Shown: positions 1 through 4,667 of the stretch, in pieces
How positions within the stretch are numbered: position 1 is the first letter of the stretch
Layout: every line of letters starts with the position of its first letter
Assembly: GCA_025996695.1 (NCBI GenBank)
Contig: BNTP01000159.1
Location: 1-5,343 of the forward strand
Length of the DNA stretch: 5,343 nucleotides
Source: Bacteroidia bacterium
GTDB lineage: Bacteria; Bacteroidota; Bacteroidia; Bacteroidales; Azobacteroidaceae
Direction: 5' to 3'
Program-made: the position numbers and the translations under genes
The notes under the pieces: generated by a model
Told to the model about the DNA's origin: nothing
The model's database searches: none
Seen by the model: only the letters and a program-made list of their open reading frames with translations

Positions 1-142
1 AACGCACAAAACGGGCAGCCTTGCGGGATGCGTTGATGTCCAGCACGCATGCGAGGGCTTTGGGTTGATTAGCCACCAAGCCTACCGAACGGCCATTGAA
101 ACGTGCAAAACCAACAATGATAGTTTTTGTGAGAATTAAAAA
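1..142 (-). pseudogene. mmdA: 5'-truncated internal fragment of methylmalonyl-CoA decarboxylase alpha subunit (carboxyltransferase)
   Basis: Read on the minus strand, the frame that is open from 142 to the window edge encodes [20 protein letters not shown] followed by [14 protein letters not shown]. This is the start of the C-terminal carboxyltransferase half of MmdA/PccB proteins, with the typical GFARxNGRxVGxVANQP and DINASxKAARFVR blocks. The family protein is about 510 residues long and this block lies near its middle, so the N-terminal half should lie to the right. Instead the frame meets a stop (complement of 143-145) inside an A/T repeat, and the DNA beyond encodes an OadG-like protein on the other strand. 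There is no ATG in the fragment. MmdA transfers the carboxyl group of methylmalonyl-CoA to biotin on the carrier protein, and its gene normally lies just upstream of the next genes on the same strand. The remainder runs off the left edge, so I cannot tell a broken gene from a chimeric join. Family assignment is firm; choice of MmdA over PccB rests on context. Confidence 0.82.
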
Positions 143-160
143 TTAAAAATTAAAAATTAA
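134..160. repeat. A/T heptamer tandem repeat at the mmdA fragment / operon junction
   Basis: About 3.9 perfect copies of the heptamer AATTAAA. They are followed by the palindrome AAAATTAATTTT at 153-164, which overlaps the last copy. The repeat lies exactly between the end of the mmdA similarity and the start codon at 170. Low-complexity A/T repeats of this sort are common in front of Bacteroidota genes and are easy places for false joins in an assembly. No clear Bacteroidota promoter (TTTG at -33, TAnnTTTG at -7) can be made out here. Confidence 0.8.
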
Positions 161-169
161 TTTTAAATC

Positions 170-439
170 ATGGGGTTTTGGAAAAGGAAACATACAGAGG
201 ACGTGTCGGGGCAGGCTACAAGTCAATCGGGCGAAATTTTTGCCGCTATTGCGTTAGCCTTGCACGAAGGAATCGGTCAATCGGGTGAAGTCTTTGCTGC
301 TATTGCATTGGCTTTGTCCGACACAACCGAAGTGCACGATTTAGAAAGCAATGTATTGACCTTTCACAACGTGACGAACAATTATTCGCCATGGAGTTCT
401 AAAATTTATTCATTAAGAGAGTTACCTTTGAGGAGGTAG
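170..439 (+). CDS. OadG-like C-terminal tail protein without a membrane helix, with an internal duplication
   Basis: An 89-residue soluble protein matching only the cytoplasmic tail of the LTD-OadG protein encoded at 2277-3236. Shared features are SGE(I/V)FAAIA(L/M)AL, a VHD/PHD acidic stretch, VLT, and the terminal signature YSPWSSKIYxLRExP. It has neither the lamin-tail-like domain nor the transmembrane helix of that protein. The block QSGE(I/V)FAAIALAL occurs twice, at residues 19-31 and 37-49. The ATG at 170 is the first possible start, because an in-frame TAA lies at 164-166. In the OadG family the C-terminal tail contacts the alpha subunit, so this protein may dock the carboxyltransferase while a separate helix protein anchors it. 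It sits 35 bp before the biotin carrier gene, where a full OadG gene would be expected. It could instead be a decayed oadG that acquired a new start, but the conserved frame and the mostly synonymous differences between its repeats argue that it is or was expressed. Confidence 0.7.
   Translation: MGFWKRKHTEDVSGQATSQSGEIFAAIALALHEGIGQSGEVFAAIALALSDTTEVHDLESNVLTFHNVTNNYSPWSSKIYSLRELPLRR
224..316 (+). repeat. In-frame 54-bp-period direct repeat inside the OadG-tail gene
   Basis: Two copies of a 39-bp unit, 224-262 and 278-316, encode QSGEIFAAIALAL and QSGEVFAAIALAL. By hand alignment they agree at 32 of 39 bases. Six of the seven differences are in third codon positions and the seventh is the Ile-to-Val change. 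The duplication therefore is not recent, and its protein sequence has been kept. Confidence 0.85.
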
Positions 440-474
440 TTGTTCTTCATTTATTTATTAAAACATTTTACAAA

Positions 475-909
475 ATGAAAAATTTCAAATATACAATTAA
501 CGGAAACGTTTACAGTGTGGTGGTAGGTAATACGGAAAGCAATATTACCGAAGTGGAAGTGAATGGCACATCTTATCAAGTGCAAATTGACACGCCGGAG
601 AAAAAAGCCGTGCCGGAGAAAAAAGCAGCGCCGGTGGTACAACGCCCCGCTCAGGAGCCTGTGAAGCCGATTTCTAAACCTACGCCGGTTGCTTCGACCG
701 GTGCTTTGAAATCGCCATTACCCGGTATTATTCTTGACATCAACGTCAAAGTGGGCGATGCCGTGAAAAAAGGACAAAAAGTGTTGACGTTGGAAGCCAT
801 GAAAATGGAAAACGCAATCAATGCCGACCGCGATGGAGAAATTAAAGAAATAGTTGTTAACAAAGGTGATTCCGTGCTGGAAGGCGCAAGTTTGATTGTA
901 ATCGGTTAA
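475..909 (+). CDS. mmdC: Biotin carboxyl carrier protein (gamma-type subunit) of the Na+-pumping decarboxylase
   Basis: A 144-residue biotin carrier. Residues 1-40 form a short beta-rich N-terminal segment (MKNFKYTINGNVYSVVV). Residues 41-75 are a Pro/Ala/Lys-rich flexible linker of the usual kind. Residues 76-144 are a biotinyl domain beginning KSPLPGIILDINVKVGDAVK. The biotinylation motif EAMKMEN is complete and the acceptor is Lys110. The domain ends normally (GDSVLEGASLIVIG), so the protein looks intact. Carboxybiotin formed by the alpha subunit would be carried to the beta-subunit pump. This is the only carrier gene in a cluster that has two beta subunits, so it may serve both. The start is preceded by an A/T-rich leader. 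A purine-rich AGGAGG at 431-436 is too far from this ATG to be its ribosome binding site. The name mmdC is by analogy; the substrate (methylmalonyl-CoA, oxaloacetate or glutaconyl-CoA) is not fixed by this protein. Confidence 0.9.
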   Translation: MKNFKYTINGNVYSVVVGNTESNITEVEVNGTSYQVQIDTPEKKAVPEKKAAPVVQRPAQEPVKPISKPTPVASTGALKSPLPGIILDINVKVGDAVKKGQKVLTLEAMKMENAINADRDGEIKEIVVNKGDSVLEGASLIVIG

Positions 910-919
910 TGTTTTAACC
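904..919 (+). other. Small hairpin between carrier gene and oadB1
   Basis: The sequence GGTTAA-TGTT-TTAACC can form a six-pair stem with a four-base loop, and it overlaps the stop codon of the carrier gene. It has no following T-run, so it is not a standard terminator. It could mark an mRNA processing or stability point between the carrier and pump genes, but the stem is A/T-rich and weak and may be chance. Confidence 0.25.
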
Positions 920-958
920 CCATGAAATTGTGTTGTGTATATTAAAAAATAACATATT

Positions 959-2104
959 ATGGACTTCTCAATTTTGATGCCCGCCATCGCATTTATGACG
1001 TGGAAGCATTTGGTGATGATAGCCGTAGGGCTGATTTTGATATGGCTGGCAATTAAGAAGGGCTACGAGCCTACGTTGCTTTTGCCAATCGGGTTCGGTG
1101 CAATTATTGTGAATATTCCTTTTAGCGCAGTGCTCACACAAGGCGAAGGGGCAACACAAGTAATTGGCGCGTTGGATGTATTGCGGAATGCAGGTATTCA
1201 CACCGAGCTATTTCCGCTGTTGATTTTTGTTGCTATCGGGGCGATGATTGATTTTTCGCCAATGTTCCAAAAACCAACCCTGTTGCTGTTTGGAGCTGCG
1301 GCACAGTTGGGTATTTTTATCACCATGTTGTTGGCTGTGGCAGTTGGATTTAGTCTACCCGAAGCCGCGAGTATCGGAATTATTGGTGCTGCCGACGGGC
1401 CTACGTCTATTATCGTGTCGCAACAATTAGCCCCGCAGTTGCTTGGGCCGATCACGGTGGCAGCGTATTCGTATATGTCGTTGGTGCCTCTGATTCAACC
1501 ACCGGTGATTCGTGCTTTGACGACTAAAAAGGAACGTTTGATTCGTATGAAAACTGATGCTAACAAAAAAGTTTCGCGCACCACATTGATTTTCTTTCCT
1601 ATTATTATTACGATTTTGGCAGGCTTAATCGCTCCTTCGTCGTTGGCGTTGATAGGATTTTTGATGTTTGGCAATCTGATTCGCGAGTGTGGCGTGCTCA
1701 ATTCTTTGTCGCAAACGGCACAAAAAGAGTTGGCCAACCTCGTGACTATTCTGCTCGGGATTACCATTGCAAGCACCATGACGGCCAACGAATTTGTTGA
1801 CAAAAGTACCATCTTGATACTTGGCTTGGGCGTTTTTGCGTTTGTATTCGATACTGCGGGAGGTGTACTTTTTGCTAAATTTTTGAACTTGTTTTACAAA
1901 GAAGGCAATAAAATCAATCCAATGGTTGGCGCTTGTGGCATTTCGGCATTCCCTATGTCGGCACGCGTGATTCACGGAATGGGCATGAAGGAAGACCCTA
2001 ACAATTATTTGTTAATGCCCGCCATCAGTTCCAATGTCGGCGGCCAAATCGGTTCGGTAATCGTTGGCGGATTGATATTGATGTTAGTGCCGTTGTTTGC
2101 GTAG
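959..2104 (+). CDS. oadB: Na+-translocating decarboxylase beta subunit, first copy (OadB1), with divergent C-terminus
   Basis: A 381-residue very hydrophobic protein of the OadB/MmdB/GcdB family, which decarboxylates carboxybiotin in the membrane and couples this to Na+ export. Family landmarks are present in order: EPTLLLPIGFG (37-47), FVAIGAMIDFSP (90-101), GIIGAADGPTSI (140-151), AAYSYMSLVPLIQPP (168-182), KKERLIRMK (190-198) and NPMVGACGISAFPMSARV (320-337). The residues equivalent to those known as important in Klebsiella OadB (Asp203, Tyr229, Asn373, Gly377, Ser382, Arg389) map to Asp146, Tyr172, Asn320, Gly324, Ser329 and Arg336, and all are kept. The N-terminus is about 8-10 residues shorter than in OadB2. 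The last conserved block is unusual: NYLLMPAISSNVGGQIGS replaces the common LLMHAMGPNVAGVIGS seen in OadB2. No good Shine-Dalgarno sequence is seen. The gene lies 49 bp after the carrier gene and 21 bp before the small helix gene. Symbol is by family; mmdB is equally apt. Confidence 0.93.
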   Translation: MDFSILMPAIAFMTWKHLVMIAVGLILIWLAIKKGYEPTLLLPIGFGAIIVNIPFSAVLTQGEGATQVIGALDVLRNAGIHTELFPLLIFVAIGAMIDFSPMFQKPTLLLFGAAAQLGIFITMLLAVAVGFSLPEAASIGIIGAADGPTSIIVSQQLAPQLLGPITVAAYSYMSLVPLIQPPVIRALTTKKERLIRMKTDANKKVSRTTLIFFPIIITILAGLIAPSSLALIGFLMFGNLIRECGVLNSLSQTAQKELANLVTILLGITIASTMTANEFVDKSTILILGLGVFAFVFDTAGGVLFAKFLNLFYKEGNKINPMVGACGISAFPMSARVIHGMGMKEDPNNYLLMPAISSNVGGQIGSVIVGGLILMLVPLFA

Positions 2105-2125
2105 AAATTAATATTAAAAAATAAA

Positions 2126-2287
2126 ATGAATATAGTAGAAAATATACAAAGTGTAGATTTTTATAAAGCATTGGAAATAACAGGGCTTGGACTTGCCGGT
2201 GTATTTCTCTTTATGGCGTTGTTTTTAGCAATTATCGTAGGAGTCGATAAATTATTCCCTTATAAAAAAGAAGCCGATGAAAATTAA
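2126..2287 (+). CDS. Small single-helix OadG-like membrane subunit (53 aa)
   Basis: ATG at 2126 opens a 53-residue frame ending in TAA at 2285-2287. The product begins MNIVENIQSVDFYKALEITG and continues with one strongly hydrophobic helix, about residues 19-41 (GLGLAGVFLFMALFLAIIVG), followed by the positively charged stop DKLFPYKK. This fits the membrane-anchor half of OadG/delta subunits, which have a short outside end, a GxGxxxVFLFL-type helix and a basic cytoplasmic edge. The soluble tail normally following the helix is absent. Its position between two beta-subunit genes and an 11-bp overlap with the next gene (ATG at 2277) supports it as a real, translationally coupled gene. It is easy to miss because of its size. 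It may anchor OadB1, with the tail supplied by the protein at 170-439. OadG identity is by features and context, since the sequence is too short for certainty. Confidence 0.78.
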   Translation: MNIVENIQSVDFYKALEITGLGLAGVFLFMALFLAIIVGVDKLFPYKKEADEN

Positions 2288-3236
2288 CAGGTTAAAAATT
2301 TCACTGTTGTCATTGTCGTTGCTCTGTGCATTTTCGAATGTGGAGGCGCAACGAACGACATCACTGAAAATCAATGAAGTTTTAGTCATTAATGAGACTA
2401 ATTATCAAGATGATTATGGCGTACAGCATCCGTGGATTGAGATTTATAACTCTTCCGCAGGCACGGTCAACATTGCAGGTTGCTTTCTGACAACCGATCT
2501 CAATCAACCACGCATGTATCCTATTCCCAAGGGTGACGTTTTGACAAAAGTGAAACCGCATCAGCACATGCTTTTTTGGGCAGACGGTCAACCTTCTCGC
2601 GGAACGTTCCATTTAAGTTTTACGTTGGATTCTATCGGTTCTAACTTTATCGCGCTGTTTGATTCAGACGGGAAAACGTTGATTGACTCTGTTACAGTGC
2701 CTGCCGGACAAGTGGCTGACATCAGTTATGGTTTGGTGCACGACGGCTGGGATGCCAAACGGTTGGACGAAGAATTGCGCCTAAATCAGAGTTATGAGGG
2801 CGGTAACAAGCTTTGGATACCGTTTACGCAAGTGACACCGAGTTCCAATAACTTCATTTTGGACAAAAATGATAAGGTTGAAAACTTCTCAAAAAACGAC
2901 TCCATTGGTATTGGCATGACACTCACAGCGATGTCAGTCGTATTTTTTGGATTACTTGCGCTGTATTTGTCCTTTAAGGTGGTTGGAAAAATAGCTATTT
3001 CCCTCAGTCACAGACGAGTAATGAAAACGTCGGGAGTGAGCATCAAAGAGGCAAAAGACATGCACGAGCAATCGTCCGGCGAGGTTTTTGCGGCGATTGC
3101 GATGGCACTCTATGAGGATTCTCAACATCCGCACGATGAAGAAAGTACTGTTCTTACCATCAAGAATACGGCGAGAGATTATTCCCCTTGGAGTTCCAAG
3201 ATTTATATGTTACGAGAAACACCAACAAAAAAATAA
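2277..3236 (+). CDS. OadG-family subunit with N-terminal secreted lamin-tail-like domain
   Basis: A 319-residue protein with four parts. Residues 1-25 are a signal peptide (MKINRLKISLLSLSLLCAFS, likely cut near VEA/Q). Residues about 29-155 resemble a lamin-tail domain: KINEVLVINE, HPWIEIYNSSAGTVNIAGCF, an LTTDLNQP turn, FHLSFTLDSIGSNFIALFDS and a GKTLIDSVTVPAG strand. A linker follows, then a transmembrane helix at about 210-237 (IGIGMTLTAMSVVFFGLLAL) of OadG type. The cytoplasmic tail (238-319) carries SSGEVFAAIAMAL and YSPWSSKIYMLRETP. The expected topology is a periplasmic LTD, one helix and a tail inside, where it would join beta subunit, carrier and alpha subunit. As I recall, Bacteroidales OadG proteins commonly have this fusion, and the usual gene order is mmdA, LTD-oadG, carrier, beta. 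Here it follows oadB1 and precedes oadB2 by 12 bp, so pairing with OadB2 is likely. The start at 2277 overlaps the previous gene by 11 bp and gives a proper signal peptide. The role of the LTD is unknown to me. Confidence 0.85.
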   Translation: MKINRLKISLLSLSLLCAFSNVEAQRTTSLKINEVLVINETNYQDDYGVQHPWIEIYNSSAGTVNIAGCFLTTDLNQPRMYPIPKGDVLTKVKPHQHMLFWADGQPSRGTFHLSFTLDSIGSNFIALFDSDGKTLIDSVTVPAGQVADISYGLVHDGWDAKRLDEELRLNQSYEGGNKLWIPFTQVTPSSNNFILDKNDKVENFSKNDSIGIGMTLTAMSVVFFGLLALYLSFKVVGKIAISLSHRRVMKTSGVSIKEAKDMHEQSSGEVFAAIAMALYEDSQHPHDEESTVLTIKNTARDYSPWSSKIYMLRETPTKK

Positions 3237-3237
3237 A

Positions 3238-3244
3238 AGGAAAG
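3238..3244 (+). promoter_or_regulatory. Shine-Dalgarno-like ribosome binding site of oadB2
   Basis: AGGAAAG lies about five bases before the ATG at 3249 in the 12-bp gap after the LTD-OadG gene. It is the only purine-rich site of this quality at a suitable spacing in the cluster; the other starts have plain A/T-rich leaders. Confidence 0.5.
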
Positions 3245-3248
3245 AAAT

Positions 3249-4403
3249 ATGGATTTTTTATCATTCATTGGGGACAATCTACAGATTTTCCTAAGTTATA
3301 CAGGTTTTGCAAACGCTACGTCCGGACATTTAATCATGATTCTGGTGGGCTTGGTTTTCATCTATTTGGCGATTGCGAAAGAATTTGAGCCGATGCTTTT
3401 AATTCCGATTGGGTTCGGTATTTTGATTGGGAATATCCCGTTCAAAGATGCCGGATTGCAGTTGGGGATTTATGAGGAGGGGTCAGTATTGAATATTCTC
3501 TATCAAGGGGTGACGCAGGGGTGGTATCCGCCGCTGATTTTCTTGGGTATTGGGGCGATGACCGACTTCTCGGCGTTGATTTCCAATCCAAAGCTGATGC
3601 TGATTGGTGCTGCGGCTCAATTTGGTATTTTTGGAGCGTACATGCTCTCGTTGGTGTTCGGTTTTGATCCGGCTCAAGCAGGCGCTATTGGTATTATCGG
3701 TGGCGCAGACGGCCCTACGGCTATTTTCTTGTCGTCCAAACTTGCGCCTAACCTCATGGGAGCCATCGCCGTGTCGGCGTATTCTTACATGGCACTTGTG
3801 CCGGTGATTCAACCGCCTATCATGAGGCTACTAACCTCGAAAAAAGAGCGCGTCATCCGTATGAAACCGCCCCGTGCTGTTTCTCAAACAGAAAAAATCA
3901 TTTTCCCGATCGTGGGATTGTTGCTGACTTGTTTTCTTGTGCCGTCGGGGCTACCCTTGTTGGGAATGTTGTTCTTCGGTAACTTGATAAAAGAATCGGG
4001 AGTGACCCGTCGTTTGGCAGAAACCGCTCGCGGTCCGCTGATTGATGTCATCACCATATTACTTGGCATCACCGTAGGTGCATCTACACAAGCAACACAA
4101 TTCTTAACATTAAATTCGTTAAAGATTTTTGGATTAGGAGCTTTGTCATTTGTTATTGCTACGTCAGCAGGAGTATTGTTCGTCAAATTTTTCAATGTAT
4201 TCTTGAAGAGAGAAAATAAAATCAACCCGCTGATTGGTAATGCCGGCGTATCGGCAGTGCCCGACTCGGCACGTATCTCGCAAATTGTCGGCTTGGAATA
4301 TGATTCCACCAACTACTTGCTGATGCATGCCATGGGGCCGAATGTCGCGGGAGTGATTGGCTCGGCAGTTGCTGCCGGGGTGCTTTTGGGATTTTTGGGC
4401 TAA
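3249..4403 (+). CDS. oadB: Na+-translocating decarboxylase beta subunit, second copy (OadB2)
   Basis: A 384-residue polytopic membrane protein and a clear paralogue of OadB1. Landmarks: EPMLLIPIGFG (47-57), FLGIGAMTDFS (98-108), GIIGGADGPTAI (148-159), SAYSYMALVPVIQPP (176-190), KKERVIRMK (198-206), NPLIGNAGVSAVPDSARI (326-343) and LLMHAMGPNVAGVIGSAVAA (357-376). The residues matching Klebsiella OadB Asp203, Tyr229, Asn373, Gly377, Ser382 and Arg389 are Asp154, Tyr180, Asn326, Gly330, Ser335 and Arg342, all present. In the core block 141-206 it agrees with OadB1 residues 133-198 at 43 of 66 positions by hand count, so the copies are old and not products of a recent duplication. Its last block has the family consensus, making it the more typical copy. 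It would decarboxylate carboxybiotin and export Na+ from a carrier encoded elsewhere in the operon. It is the last gene of the run; no clear terminator follows. Which acyl-CoA or oxo-acid decarboxylase it serves is not visible. Confidence 0.95.
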   Translation: MDFLSFIGDNLQIFLSYTGFANATSGHLIMILVGLVFIYLAIAKEFEPMLLIPIGFGILIGNIPFKDAGLQLGIYEEGSVLNILYQGVTQGWYPPLIFLGIGAMTDFSALISNPKLMLIGAAAQFGIFGAYMLSLVFGFDPAQAGAIGIIGGADGPTAIFLSSKLAPNLMGAIAVSAYSYMALVPVIQPPIMRLLTSKKERVIRMKPPRAVSQTEKIIFPIVGLLLTCFLVPSGLPLLGMLFFGNLIKESGVTRRLAETARGPLIDVITILLGITVGASTQATQFLTLNSLKIFGLGALSFVIATSAGVLFVKFFNVFLKRENKINPLIGNAGVSAVPDSARISQIVGLEYDSTNYLLMHAMGPNVAGVIGSAVAAGVLLGFLG

Positions 4404-4448
4404 ATCTTTTTTGAGGTTATCGGATATAATACCTAAAAATAAGGTGTA

Positions 4449-4639
4449 AGCCCTACGGGCTATAACGCTTAGGTGGGATGTCATTTTCTATTGATATCCC
4501 ACCCAAGCGTTATCAAGGCAATCGCATCAAATTTATGATGACAAGGAAGACCGTAGGTCTTTAATCTACCCCATACGGGGAACCGGTCTCCGTAAAAATA
4601 AGGATGCCTCTCCCCTCTCGTTTCGTCCTGGAAGGGCAT
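4449..4639. repeat. Candidate dispersed intergenic repeat built from several short palindromes
   Basis: The 264-bp gap between the operon and the convergent nuclease gene holds a chain of inverted repeats. AGCCC-TAC-GGGCT lies at 4449-4461, a long inverted repeat at 4462-4513, AGACC-GTA-GGTCT at 4548-4560 and CCCC-ATAC-GGGG at 4569-4580. The pentamer TACGG or its complement CCGTA occurs at 4454, 4551, 4574 and 4590. On the minus strand a 52-codon frame (4639 to 4481) begins MPFQDETRGERHPYFYGDRF and ends in the loop of the long inverted repeat. From memory, similar MPFQDET-type frames recur between genes of some Bacteroidales, which suggests a spreading repeat rather than a gene. A further perfect palindrome CATTGCAATG lies just outside at 4650-4659. 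The element borders given are only the outer limits of the visible structure. I see no promoter, RNA gene or proper terminator in the gap. Confidence 0.5.
4462..4513. repeat. 18-bp inverted repeat with 16-base loop
   Basis: The left arm ATAACGCTTAGGTGGGAT (4462-4479) and the right arm ATCCCACCCAAGCGTTAT (4496-4513) pair at 17 of 18 positions. The one mismatch is A4471 opposite C4504. No T-run follows on either strand, so it is not a standard intrinsic terminator, although such a stem between convergent genes could slow transcription from both sides or protect the 3' end of the operon mRNA. Confidence 0.85.
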
Positions 4640-4667
4640 TATATCATTACATTGCAATGAAACGGTG

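Noticed and set aside
431..436. Strong AGGAGG as ribosome binding site for the biotin carrier gene
   Set aside because: It lies 38 bases before the ATG at 475, and the nearest alternative start (TTG at 440) is in a different frame; it is simply the end of the preceding coding sequence.
3884..4312. 142-codon minus-strand frame opposite oadB2
   Set aside because: It is antisense to a strongly conserved membrane-protein coding region and its translation has no family features; a shadow frame.
4414..4434. Terminator after oadB2
   Set aside because: AGGT(T)AT and ATACCT can pair only as a short stem with a bulge, and the T-run lies before it rather than after it.
4449..4580. CRISPR array or riboswitch
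   Set aside because: The hairpins are unlike one another with no regular repeat-spacer pattern, and the segment lies downstream of genes on both sides, not in a leader.
4481..4639. 52-codon minus-strand frame starting MPFQDET as a real gene
   Set aside because: It lies wholly within the palindrome-rich repeat, ends in a hairpin loop, and has no recognisable domain; treated as part of the repeat.
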